A program made the position numbers and the translations under genes. Shown here piece by piece: positions 47,701 to 59,161 of a stretch of DNA of 64,000 nucleotides. Numbering within the stretch: the first letter of the stretch is position 1; the number at the start of each line of letters is the position of its first letter. The DNA lies in contig OX457043.1 in NCBI GenBank assembly GCA_949752735.1, positions 38,752,105 to 38,816,104 of the forward strand. The letters run 5' to 3'. Source of the stretch: Lumbricus terrestris (Eukaryota; Annelida; Clitellata; Crassiclitellata; Lumbricidae). A model generated the notes under the pieces. The model was not told where the DNA came from. It did no database searches and saw only the letters and a list, made by a program, of their open reading frames with translations.

Positions 47701-48589
47701 TATTTCTTTTTTTTTTCTTTGTCATCACTGTCTGTATTTGTTGTTTCTGCTGTCGATTTCCATTCTTTCTTTCGTCAATTCTCTCAGTTCTTGATTTCTG
47801 ATGTATTTCTTTCCTTTTCTTTGTCCTCACTGTCTGTGTTTGTTGTTTCTGCTGTTGATTTCCATTCTTTCTTTCGTCAATTCTCTCAGTCCTTGATTTC
47901 TGATGTATTTCTTTTCTATTCTTTGTCGTCACTGTCGGTATTTGTTGTTTCTTGCTGTCGATTTCCATTCTTTCTTTCGTCAATTCTCTCAGTCCTTGAT
48001 TTCCTATGTACTTCTTTCCTTTTCTTTGTTGTCGCCGTCTGTATTTGTTGTTTCTGCTGTCGATTTCCATTCTTTCTTTCGTCAATTCTCTCAGTCCTTG
48101 ATTTCTGATGTATTTCTTTCCTTTTCTTCGTCGTCACTGTCTGTATTTGTTGTTTCTGCTGTCGATTTCCTTCTCTTTCGTCAATTCTCTTAGTCCTTGA
48201 TTTCCTATGTACTTCTTTCCTTTTCTTTGTCGTCACTGTCGGTATTTGTTGTTTCTTGCTGTCGATTTCCATTCTTTCTTTCGTCAATTCTCTCAGTCCT
48301 TGATCTCTGATGTATTTCTTTTTTTTTCTTTGTCGTCACTGTCTGTATTTGTTGTTTCTGCTGTCGATTTCCATTCTTTCTTTCGTCAATTCTCTTAGTC
48401 CTTGATTTCTGCTGTGTTTCTTTCCTTTTCTTTGTCGTCACTGTCTGTATTTGTTGTTTCTGCTGTCGATTTCCATTCTTTCTTTCGTCCATTCTCTCCG
48501 TCCTTGAATTCTGCTGTATTTCTTTCTCTTTCTTCTGTCGTCACTGTCTGTCTCTTTTTCGGCAGTCGTTTTCACCACACATTCTTTTG
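41711..48589. repeat. 6,879-bp higher-order repeat, copy 1
   Basis: All landmarks recur 6,879 bp later (for example 41737/48616, 43326/50205, 45795/52674, 47698/54577). It contains seven E modules. Confidence 0.9.
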
Positions 48590-51500
48590 TCAATTCTCTC
48601 AGTCCTTGATTTCTGATGTATTTCTTTTCTTTTCTTTGTCGTCACTGTCAGTATTTGTTGTTTCCTGCTGTTGATTTCCATTCTTTCTTTCGTCTATTCT
48701 CTCAGTCGTTGATTTCTGCTGTATTTCTTTCCTTTTCTTTGTCGTCACTGTCTGTATTTGTTGTTTCTTCTGTAGATTTCCATTCTTTCTTTCGTCAATT
48801 CTCTCAGTCCTTGATTTCTGATGTATTTCTTTCCTTTTCTTTGTCGTCACTGTCTGTGTTTGTTGGTTTTGCTGTCGATTTCCATTCTTTCTTTCGTCAA
48901 TTCTCTCTGTCCTTGATTTCTGCTGTCAATCTTTCTCTCTATCTTGTTTCGTCACTCAGAATTGACGAAAGTTAGAGTGGGGACAACGTCAGCAGAAACA
49001 CAGACGGACGGTGTCTGTCTGTAATGTCTGCTGTTGTTTTCCCACACTTTCTTTCGTCAATTCTCTCAGTCCTTGATTTCTGCTATTTTTCTTTCTCTTT
49101 CTGTTGTCGTCAGTGTCTGTCTGGTGTTTCTGCTGTTGTTTTCCCACTCTTTCTTTCGTCAATTCTCTCAGTCCTTGATTTCTGCTGTATTTCTTTCTGT
49201 TTCTTAAATGTCGTCACTGTCTTTCTGAAATTTCTGCTGTCGTTTTCACCACTCTTTCTTTCGTCAATTCTTACAGTCCTTGATTTCTGCTGTATTTCTT
49301 TTTTGTTTTTTATGTTATCACTGTCTCTCTGATATTTCTGCTGTCGTTTTCACCACACTTTCTTTCGTCAATTCTCTCAGTCCTTGATTTCTGCTGTATT
49401 TCTTTCTCTTTCTGTTGTAGTCACTGACTATCTATGTTTCTGCTGTTGTTTTACCACTGTTTCTTTCGTCAATTTTCTCAGTCCTTTGTTTGTGCTCTAT
49501 TTCTTTCTCTTTGTTGAGTTGTCCCTCTGTTTATGTTTCTGCTGTTGTTTTCCCACTCTTTCTTTCGTCAATTCTCTCAGTCCTTGATTTCTGATGTGTT
49601 TCTTTCCTTTTCTTTGTCGTCACTGTCTGTATTTGTTGTTTCCTGCTGTCGATTTCCATTCTTTCTTTCGTCAATTCTCTCAGTCCTTGATTTCTGTTGT
49701 ATTTCTTTTCTTTCCTTTGTCGTCACTGTCTGTATTTGTTGTTTCCTGCTGTCGATTTCCATTCTTTCTTTCGTCAATTCTCTCAGTCCTTGATTTCTGA
49801 TGTATTTCTTTCCTTTTCTTTGTCATCACTGTCTGTATTTGTTGTTTCTTCTGTCGATTTCCATTCTTTCTTTCGTCAATTCTCTCAGTCCTGGATTTCT
49901 GATGTATTTCTTTCCTTTTCTTTGTCGTCACTGTCTGTATTTGTTTTTTCTGCTGTCGATTTCTTTCTCTTTCGTCAATTTTCCTCAGTCCTTGATTTCT
50001 GATGTATTTCTTTCTCTTTCTGTTGTCGTCACTGTCTGTCTGATGTTTCTGCGGTTGTTTTCCCGCTCAGTTTTTCGTCAATTCTCTCAGTCCTTGATTT
50101 CTGCTGTCAATCTTTCTCTCTATCTTTTTTCGTCACTCAGAATTGACGAAAGTTAGAGTGGGGACAACGTCAGCAGAAACACAGACGGACAGTGTCTGAC
50201 TGTAATGTCTGCTGTTGTTTTCCCACACTTTCTTTCGTCAATTCTCTCAGTCCTTGATTTCCTATGTACTTGTTTCCTTTTCTTTGTCGTCACTGTCTGT
50301 CTGATGTTTCTGCTGTTGTTTTCCCACTCTTTCTTTCGTCAATTCTCTCAGTCCTTGATTTCTGATGTATTTCTTTCTTTTTCTTTGTCCTCACTGTCTG
50401 TATTTGTTGTTTCCGCTGTGGATTTCCATTCTTTCTTTCGTCAATTCTCTCAGTTTTTGATTTCTTATGTATTTCTTCCTTTTTCTTTGTCGTCACTGTC
50501 TGTACTTGATATTTCTGCTGTCGATTTCCATTCTTTATTTCGTCAATTCTCTCAGTCCTTGATTTCTGATGTATTTCTTTCCTTTTCTTTGTCGTCACTG
50601 TCTGTATTTGTTGTTTCTGCTGTCGATTTCCTTCTCTTTCGTCAATTCTCTCAGTCCTTGATTTCCTATGTATTTCTTTCCTTTTCTTTGTCGTCACTGT
50701 CTGTATTTGTTGTTTCTGCTGTCGTTTTCACCACTCTTTCTTTCGTCAATTCTCTCAGTCCTTGATTTTTGATGTATTTCTTTCCTTTTCTTTGTCATCA
50801 CTGTCTGTGTTTGTTGTTTCTGCTGTCGTTTTCACCACTCTTTCTTTCGTCAATTCTCTCAGTCCTTGATTTTTGATGTATTTCTTTCCTTTTCTTTGTC
50901 GTCACTGTCTGTATTTGTTGTTTCTGCTGTCGATTTCCATTCTTTCTTTCGTCAATTCTCTCAGTCCTTGACTTCTGATGTGTTTCTTTTATTTTCTTTG
51001 TCGTCACGGTCTGTGTGGGTTGTTTTTGCTGTCGATTTCCATTCTTTCTTTCGTCAATTCTCTCAGTCCTTGATTTCTGCTGTCAATCTTTCTCTCTATT
51101 TTGTTCCATCACTCAGAATTGACGAAAGTTAGAGTGGGGACAACGTCAGCAGAAACACAGACGGACGGTGTCTGTCTGTAATGTCTGCTGTTGTTTTCCC
51201 ACACTTTCTTTCGTCAATTCTCTCAGTCCTTGATTTCTGATGTATTTCTTTCCTTTTCTTTGTCGTCACTGTCTGTATTTGTTGTTTCTGCTGTCGATTT
51301 CCATTCTTTCTTTCGTCAATTCTCTCAGTCCTGGATTTCTGATGTATTTCTTTCCTTTTCTTTGTCGTCACTGTCTGTATTTGTTTTTTCTGCTGTCGAT
51401 TTCTTTCTCTTTCGTCAATTTTCCTCAGTCCTTGATTTCTGATGTATTTCTTTCTCTTTCTGTTGTCGTCACTGTCTGTCTGATGTTTCTGCGGTTGTTT

Positions 51501-54500
51501 TCCAGCTCAGTTTTTCGTCAATTCTCTCAGTCCTTGATTTCTGCTGTCAATCTTTCTCTCTAACTTTTTTCGTCACTCAGAATTGACGAAAGTTAGAGTG
51601 GGGACAACGTCAGCAGAAACACAGATGGACGGTGTCTGTCTGTAATGTCTGCTGTTGTTTTCCCACACTTTCTTTCGTCAATTCTCTCAGTCCTTGATTT
51701 CCTATGTACTTGTTTCCTTTTCTTTGTCGTCACTGTCTGTCTGATGTTTCTGCTGTTGTTTTCCCACTCTTTCTTTCGTCAATTCTCTCAGTCCTTGATT
51801 TCTGATGTATTTCTTTCTTTTTCTTTGTCCTCACTGTCTGTATTTGTTGTTTCCGCTGTGGATTTCCATTCTTTCTTTCGTCAATTCTCTCAGTTTTTGA
51901 TTTCTTATGTATTTCTTCCTTTTTCTTTGTCGTCACTGTCTGTATTTGTTGTTTCTGCTGTCGATTTCCATTCTTTATTTCGTCAATTCTCTCAGTCCTT
52001 GATTTCCTATGTATTTCTTTCCTTTTCTTTGTCGTCACTGTCTGTATTTGTTGTTTCTGCTGTCGTTTTCACCACTCTTTCTTTCGTCAATTCTCTCAGT
52101 CCTTGATTTTTGATGTATTTCTTTCCTTTTCTTCGTCGTCACTGTCTGTATTTGTTGTTTTTGCTGTCGATTTCCATTCTTTCTTTCGTCAATTCTCTCA
52201 GTCCTTGACTTCTGATGTGTTTCTTTTATTTTCTTTGTCGTCACGATCTGTGTGGGTTGTTTTTGCTGTCGATTTCCATTCTTTCTTTCGTCAATTCTCT
52301 CAGTCCTTGATTTCTGCTGTCAATCTTTCTCTCTATCTTGTTTCATCACTCAGAATTGACGAAAGTTAGAGTGGGGACAACGTCAGAAGAAACACAGACG
52401 GACGGTGTCTGTCTGTAATGTCTGCTGTTGTTTTCCCACACTTTCTTTCGTCAATTCTCTCAGTCCTTGATTTCTGCTATATTTCTTTCTCTTTCTGTTG
52501 TCGTCACTGTCTGTCTGATGTTTCTGCTGTTGTTTTCTCACTCTTTTTTTCGTCAATTCTCTCAATCCTTGATTTCTGCTGTATTTCTTTCTTTTTCTTA
52601 AATGTCGTCACTGTCTCTCTGATATTTCTGCTGTCGTTTTCACCACACTTTCTTTCTTCAATTCTCTCAGTCCTTGATTTCTGCTGTATTTCTTTCTCTT
52701 TCTGTTGTAGTCACTGACTATCTATGTTTCTGCTGTGGTTTTACCACTCTTTCTTTCGTCAATTCTCTCAGTCCTTTGTTTGTGCTGTATTTCTTTCTTT
52801 TTGTTGAGTTGTCCCTCTGTTTATGTTTCTGCTGTTGTTTTCCCACTCTTTCTTTCGTCAATTCTCTCAGTCCTTGATTTCTGATGTGTTTCTTTCCTTT
52901 TCTTTGTCGTCACTGTCTGTATTTGTTGTTTCCTGCTGTTGATTTCCATTCTTTCTTTCGTCTATTCTCTCAGTCGTTGATTTCTGCTGTATTTCTTTCC
53001 TTTTCTTTGTCGTCACTGTCTGTATTTGTTGTTTCCTGCTGTCGATTTCCATTCTTTCTTTCGTCAATTCTCTCAGTCCTTGATTTCTGCTGTATTTCTT
53101 TCCTTTTCTTTGTCGTCACTGTCAGTATTTGTTGTTTCCTGCTGTTGATTTCCATTCTTTCTTTCGTCTATTCTCTCAGTCGTTGATTTCTGCTGTATTT
53201 CTTTTCTTTGTCGTCACTGTCTGTATTTGTTGTTTCTTCTGTAGATTTCCATTCTTTCTTTCGTCAATTCTCTCAGTCCTTGATTTCTGATGTATTTTTT
53301 TCCTTTTCTTTGTCGTCACTGTCTGTATTTGTTGTTTCTGCTGTCGATTTCCATTCTTTCTTTCTTTAATTCTCTCAGTCCTTGATTTCTGATGTGTTTC
53401 TTTTCTTTTCTTTGTCGTCACTGTCTGTATTTGTTGTTTCCTGCTGTCGATTTCCATTCTGTCTTTCGTCAATTTTCCCAGTCCTTGATTTCCTATGTAC
53501 TTCTTTTTTTTTCTTTGTCGTCACTGTCTGTATTAGTTGTTTCTACTGTCGATTTCCATTCTTTTTTTCGTCAATTCTCTCAGTCCTTGATTTCTGATGT
53601 ATTTCTTTCCTTTTCTGTGTCGTCACTGTCTCTGTTTGTTGGTTTTGCTGTCGATTTCCATTCTTTCTTTCGTCAATTCTCTCTGTCCTTGATTTCTGCT
53701 GTCAATCTTTCTCTCTATCTTTTTTCGTCACTCAGAATTGACGAAAGTTAGAGTGGGGACAACGTCAGCAGAAACACAGACGGACGGTGTCTGTCTGTAA
53801 TGTCTGCTGTTGTTTTCCCACACTTTCTTTCGTCAATTCTCTCAGTCCTTGATTTCTGCTGTATTTCTTTCTGTTTCTTAAATGTCGTCACTGTCTGTCT
53901 GAAATTTCTGCTGTCGTTTTCACCACTCTTTCTTTCGTCAATTCTTACAGTCCTTGATTTCTGCTGTATTTCTGTTTTGTTTTTTTATGTTATCACTGTC
54001 TCTCTGATATTTCTGCTGTCGTTTTCACCACACTTTCTTTCGTCCATTCTCTCCGTCCTTGAATTCTGCTGTATTTCTTTCTCTTTCTTCTGTCGTCACT
54101 GTCTGTCTCTTTTTCGGCAGTCGTTTTCACCACACATTCTTTTGTCAATTCTCTCAGTCCTTGATTTCTGCTGTATTTCTTTCTCTTTCTGTTGTAGTCA
54201 CTGACTATCTATGTTTCTGCTGTTGTTTTACCACTGTTTCTTTCGTCAATTTTCTCAGTCCTTTGTTTGTGCTGTATTTCTTTCTCTTTGTTGAGTTGTC
54301 CCTCTGTTTATGTTTCTGCTGTTGTTTTCCCACTCTTTCTTTCGTCAATTCTCTCAGTCCTTGATTTCTGATGTGTTTCTTTCCTTTTCTTTGTCGTCAC
54401 TGTCTGTATTTGTTGTTTCCTGCTGTCAATTTCCATTCTTTCTTTCGTCAATTCTCTCCGTCCTTGATTTCTGTTGTATTTCTTTTCTTTTCTTTGTCGT

Positions 54501-55468
54501 CACTGTCTGTATTTGTTGTTTCCTGCTGTCGATTTCCATTCTTTCTTTCGTCAATTCTCTCAGTCCTTGATTTCTGATGTATTTCTTTTTTTTTTCTTTG
54601 TCATCACTGTCTGTATTTGTTGTTTCTGCTGTCGATTTCCATTCTTTCTTTCGTCAATTCTCTCAGTTCTTGATTTCTGATGTATTTCTTTCCTTTTCTT
54701 TGTCCTCACTGTCTGTGTTTGTTGTTTCTGCTGTTGATTTCCATTCTTTCTTTCGTCAATTCTCTCAGTCCTTGATTTCTGATGTATTTCTTTTCTATTC
54801 TTTGTCGTCACTGTCGGTATTTGTTGTTTCTTGCTGTCGATTTCCATTCTTTCTTTCGTCAATTCTCTCAGTCCTTGATTTCCTATGTACTTCTTTCCTT
54901 TTCTTTGTTGTCGCCGTCTGTATTTGTTGTTTCTGCTGTCGATTTCCATTCTTTCTTTCGTCAATTCTCTCAGTCCTTGATTTCTGATGTATTTCTTTCC
55001 TTTTCTTCGTCGTCACTGTCTGTATTTGTTGTTTCTGCTGTCGATTTCCTTCTCTTTCGTCAATTCTCTTAGTCCTTGATTTCCTATGTACTTCTTTCCT
55101 TTTCTTTGTCGTCACTGTCGGTATTTGTTGTTTCTTGCTGTCGATTTCCATTCTTTCTTTCGTCAATTCTCTCAGTCCTTGATCTCTGATGTATTTCTTT
55201 TTTTTTCTTTGTCGTCACTGTCTGTATTTGTTGTTTCTGCTGTCGATTTCCATTCTTTCTTTCGTCAATTCTCTTAGTCCTTGATTTCTGCTGTATTTCT
55301 TTCCTTTTCTTTGTCGTCACTGTCTGTATTTGTTGTTTCTGCTGTCGATTTCCATTCTTTCTTTCGTCCATTCTCTCCGTCCTTGAATTCTGCTGTATTT
55401 CTTTCTCTTTCTTCTGTCGTCACTGTCTGTCTCTTTTTCGGCAGTCGTTTTCACCACACATTCTTTTG
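48590..55468. repeat. 6,879-bp higher-order repeat, copy 2
   Basis: Nearly identical to 41711-48589. By eye I found only two substitutions (45776 versus 52655 and 48416 versus 55295), so identity is over 99.9%. Similarity ends at about 55470. Confidence 0.9.
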
Positions 55469-55972
55469 TCAATTCTCTCAGTCCTTGATTTCTGCTGTAT
55501 TTGTTTCTCTTTTTTTGTTATCACTGTCTCTCTGATATTTCTGCTGTCGTTTTCACCACACTTTTTTTTCGTCAATTCTCTCAGTTTTTGATTTGTGCTG
55601 TATTTCTTTCTCTTTGTTGAGTCGTCACTTTGTTTATGTTTCTGCTGTTGTTTTCCCACTCTTTCTTTCGTCAATTCTCTCAGCTCTTGATTTCTGCTGT
55701 CAATCTTTCTCTCTATCTTTCTTCGTCACTCAGAATTAACGAAAGTTAGAGTTGGGACAACGTCAGCAGAAACACAAACGGACCGTGTCTGTCTGTAATG
55801 TCTGCTGTTGTTTTCCCCACTTTCTTTCGTCTATTCTCTCAGTCCTTGATTTCTGCTGTATTTCTTTCTCTTTCTTATGTCGTCACTGTCTGCCTATGTT
55901 TCTGCTGTCGTTTTCACCACACATTCTTTCGTCACTTCTGTCAGTCCTTGTTTTCTGGTGTATTTCTTTCAC
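55469..55972. repeat. Right edge of the array, degenerate monomers
   Basis: The last E module (near 55730) and a few diverged B/D monomers. The array stops abruptly at TTTCTTTCACTTGGG, where it joins repeat R2. Confidence 0.8.
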
Positions 55973-56680
55973 TTGGGTGGCGATGCGCTGGCAACAATTA
56001 TAAGGACCAAGACGATTGGAATCCGCAAAAACCACGACACAAGTGACATAGCGACCCAAATGCTTCTAGGTGTCATCATGTGGAGCAGACATGCACAGGC
56101 TGGTCAGGACAGACCGGTGGAGAGAGCGTGGGGTACATATACGGGCATTGACCCAGCTAGGTTGTCCTTCATGCCTCTCTCCCAATATATATTCTCTTCA
56201 ATCAGACAGAGATCCTCAGTGGCCGTGGGGGTTGGTAGCCCGCTCGCCACGCCGGCGGCCCGGGTTCGATTCCCGGTCGGTCGGTTTATCAGAGATTAAT
56301 TTCTCGGATCTTTACTGCGGGTGGCTTGGTCGCAATGTAAACGTGGAGTAGCAGTGGTGAAGGATCTCACCCTCAGGGTCGAAGCCATAACACAGCCGCT
56401 ATATAAATATGCGATTACATTTACATTAATGCACACATAATCAAATGATTTATTGCTGTGAAGGTGAAGAGATAAACGTCTCCTCCTCCGATCCAGAACA
56501 CAGCAGACCTGCTAACCGGACCGGTTGAAGCTGCATGCATGGGCAACATGACGCGAGACAGACTCAGACACAGAGTGCATGGCGTACGTTGGACTCCTAC
56601 AGGCATTGAGCCCAAGGATATTGACTGCGCACACGAAAGGTCACTGAGATGGTGAACCCGCTTATACAACTACATTCACC
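55973..56680 (-). repeat. Dispersed repeat R2 (inverted copy) at the array edge
   Basis: Reverse complement of 19493-19880, split by the SINE at 56214-56412. Its outer end is cut exactly at the satellite boundary. Confidence 0.7.
56214..56412 (+). mobile_element. tRNA-derived SINE (tRNA-Gly-like head)
   Basis: The head GCTCGCCACGCCGGCGGCC followed by the B box GGTTCGATTCC (56263-56273) resembles the 3' half of tRNA-Gly(GCC). The 5' half is degenerate. The body ends GCCGCTATATAAATATGCG and a (TTACATT) tail, like LINE 3' ends in this window, which fits mobilisation by a LINE. It sits within repeat R2. Confidence 0.7.
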
Positions 56681-56689
56681 AGCACTCAT

Positions 56690-57900
56690 CGTAATCGTAA
56701 CCTCTACTCGAAAATTAAGCCAAGCGCGTGGGGCATCAGCTTATTCACGAGCGCTGCGTTAATTTGAGTTAATTTGAGTCAAAAGGGTTTTCCGTAAGAT
56801 CGAGTAGTCCATGTTGGTCCGGGAACAGAGGGGCGGAATAGCTAGGCCTACTAATTAAGGCGGGTGTCGTCTGGGCCGGGAATTGGAGGGTGGAGGATCA
56901 GATGAGACAGGGCACGTATAATTAAGTTCTTGAAAAGGAGTACGTGTCTTATTAAGTTTCGAATAAAAAGCGCCTAAGGGGTTTTGGATGTGTTGCAGCC
57001 TGTTGAGCTCAGTGACTGGATCGAGAGACCGACAAAAACGGCGTTAGCATTATAATCAAGGCGAGAGAACAGGCAATGGTTTGAGACATGTCCATATAGT
57101 CTGCAGGGCCGACCTGATATGCGACGTATTGCCCGAATGCGATAGAAACAAGATTTACAAATGCTAGCTATAGTTATGTGAGGTCGAAATGTGAGCTTAT
57201 TGTCTATGGTTGCTGTACTGGAAGAGATCCAATTAAGTGTTTTGACAGTACTGTATCTGACAGATGAACAGCAGTGCCGGAAAGGTCGATATTAGAAAGT
57301 GGAAGGAAAGAGCGCAGGCCGCAGGCGCTGGCGTGACCCAAACAAAATTGCCTCAGACTTGTCAGGTTTCATGGCCAAACCATTGAAACAAAACCAGGAA
57401 TACATAGATGAAAGGCACTCTTCAAGTTTAAGTTTGCCAGACTGATCAGTGTGTGATAAAGCAATATGGAGCAGGGTATCATCCGCATACTGTTGTAATT
57501 GGATTCCAAAGTGATTAGCAATGCGACTGATTGGGGAAGTAAAGACAGTAAATAGTAAGGGGTCAAGGACAGTCTTAGAGCGAGTGGTCCCAATGCTGAC
57601 CTGCTGATTCCTGTCACGCAGGTAAGAAACACGTTACCGATACCAGTTTAAGGATGTAGAGACACCGAAGCTAGCCTATTGGCAATTGACCTTGAAAGAA
57701 GTAGCCTAACTGATGGTCAACAGTGTCAAATGCTGCACTGAGGTCAAGACATATATTGACCATGAGAGGCAGGCTTTCCCATTGTCAATAGACGAGAATA
57801 TGTTATCAAGTGTAGAGACAAGGGCAGTCTCAGTGGAATATTAGCCTTCGCGGTAAGCTGACTGATAGGGACTGAAGTTAGGACAGGAAGTGAAGTGATT
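56690..57900 (-). mobile_element. Decayed CR1/L2-type LINE with YADD motif
   Basis: Minus-strand reverse transcriptase fragments in order: SPYQSAYREG, stop, YSTETALVSTLDNI (about 57800-57870), CLDLSAAFDTVDHQ (about 57720-57760), HFGIQLQQYADDTLLHIA with catalytic YADD at 57478-57489, then NRLQHIQNP near 57000 and a 3' end finishing in GGTTACGATTACGA at 56690. LDLSAAFDTVDH and YADD are diagnostic palm motifs of this LINE group. Stops and frameshifts make it dead. The 3' end matches that of the copy at 60900-61425. Confidence 0.85.
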
Positions 57901-57974
57901 ATTAGTCCCGGGTTGTATACTTAATTGTCTAAATATGGTATACACTTACACTTAAGGCTTATAGGCCTATTGCG

Positions 57975-58134
57975 CAGTGGCGTAGGCAAGAGGGGTTTCA
58001 GAGGTTAAAACCCCCCATTGGCTCCGGAAAAAGTTTTTTTAAAGGTTATTTATCCATTTAAATAAGAAAAAATAACAAAAACAGGGTATCCGGCCATAAA
58101 ACCCCCCCATCATAAATTCCTGGCTACGCCATTG
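57975..58134. mobile_element. 160-bp hAT-like MITE
   Basis: The ends CAGTGGCGTAGGCA and TGGCTACGCCATTG are flanked by CTATTGCG (57967-57974) and CTATTGCA (58135-58142), an 8-bp duplication with one mismatch. The interior has GGTTAAAACCCCCCATTG. Confidence 0.85.
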
Positions 58135-58232
58135 CTATTGCATAATGATATAGTAATTGCATTTCCTGAGAGGCGCTATATAAATCGCAATGCAATTAGT
58201 GCTGTGGAATTTGGATGAACGACCGGTAGTAT

Positions 58233-59157
58233 TGTGGCGGAAATAAGCGCTCGACTGCAGGAACACCCCAGCTGCAAAGCGGCTGCCCTTTCGGTTCGTG
58301 GATGGCCGTCCACCGATCGGGCGGGTGCCAGTCCAGATATGTCTCGCGTGTCGTTTCAGGAGGGAAACGCAAGTCCGCCTTCGTCGTCTTTCGAAGGTTA
58401 TGCAGTTCTTCCGGTCGACACCAGAGTCACGGAATACGACACACCACGACGATGAAGAAGGAAAACACAGTTTATTGAAGCGATCAATACACACTGCTGC
58501 ACGACCATACAACTCGCTTCACGACAGACTAACTCGACTGGACTACTACACACTGACTCGACTGACGTGTCGCTCTCTTACGGTCGCAGACTCCTTGCTG
58601 ACTAACTGCGCCTCTGTGCCCGACTACTCCTACAGAACAACAAGCTCCCTTATATACCCGAAAAGATGGGGAGGGAGCCAGGACCCCAAACACGAGAGGC
58701 CGCGAACAAAACCTCGGGAGGCTGCGGGCAAATCTCGGGAGGCTCAAAGGGTAGCCGCCTAGTGAGGCCGCGAGCTATAAACTCGGGAGGCTGCGGGCAA
58801 ATCTCGGGAGGCTCAAAGGGATGCCGCCACCTAAACTCGGGAGGCCAATTATGAGAGGCCGACTACATCAAAGGCCGCCGCCGCGGGGGGACCGTGGGAG
58901 GCCGAGAGGCTGCATGCCTACATCAAAGGACACTACCGCGAAAGGCAGGGAGGCCAATCGAGAGAGGCCGCCTACATCAAAGAACACTGCCGCAGGAGGC
59001 AGGGAGGCCAATCAAGGCGGCTATCGCGGGAGGCAGGGAGGCTAATCATGGAGGGAAGGCCAAGAGGCCGTGACCAAGCAAGGGAGGCCAACGTACGGGA
59101 CCACCCGGGGGGAAAAGAGCTGGCGGAGAGGGACAAGGGGACCCCAATTTCGCCACA
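58233..59157 (-). mobile_element. Solo LTR (Ty3/gypsy-like)
   Basis: A 925-bp unit begins TG and ends CA on either strand, with short inverted ends TGTGGCG / CGCCACA. It is flanked by the 4-bp duplication GTAT (58229-58232, 59158-59161). On the minus strand it has a TATA box GGGTATATAAG (58649-58659) and, about 175 bp later, AATAAA (58471-58476), the expected order of U3-R-U5 signals. The U3 part (58670-59140) is GC-rich with repeated GAGGC(C/T) blocks. No internal retroviral-type coding region remains, so it arose by LTR recombination. It splits the start of unit 3. Confidence 0.75.
58649..58659 (-). promoter_or_regulatory. TATA box of the solo LTR
   Basis: GGGTATATAAG on the minus strand, upstream of the LTR AATAAA. 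It could still drive minus-strand transcription away from unit 3. Confidence 0.5.
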
Positions 59158-59161
59158 GTAT

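Larger units (their letters stand above)
22986..55972. repeat. 33-kb satellite array of ~102-bp monomers
   Basis: The type-A monomer is 102 bp (counted at about 28207-28308) and holds TCAGTCCTTGATTTCTGATG, TTTCTTTGTCGTCACTGTCT, TTGTTTCTGCTGTCGATTTC and TTTCTTTCGTCAATTCTC. It is 55 T, 23 C, 14 G and 10 A, so the plus strand is about 76% pyrimidine. Variant types are: B (TCTTTCTGTTGT..GTCTGTCTGATG, GTTTTCCCACTC, 101-102 bp); D (TTCTTAAATGTCG, CGTTTTCACCACTC); C (TTGTTGAGTTGTCCCTCTG); short forms lacking part of ATTTCCATTC; and E, a palindromic module. All keep CTTTCGTCAATTCTCTCAG. Because 102 is 34 codons, both strands show long open frames (up to 555 codons plus, 327 minus), which B, short and E units break. 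I regard them as non-coding. Confidence 0.97.

Noticed and set aside
22986..55972. CRISPR-like array
   Set aside because: Units are continuous diverged monomers with no unique spacers, in an animal-type genome.
22986..55972. CENP-B box in the satellite
   Set aside because: CTTTCGTCAATTCTC is conserved but does not match the CENP-B box consensus.
56214..56290. Functional tRNA-Gly gene
   Set aside because: The B box and 3' half look tRNA-like, but the 5' half and acceptor pairing are poor and a SINE body and tail follow.
58234..58762. Overlapping ORFs 58234-58762 and 58135-58512 as genes
   Set aside because: They lie within the solo LTR and an adjoining MITE.
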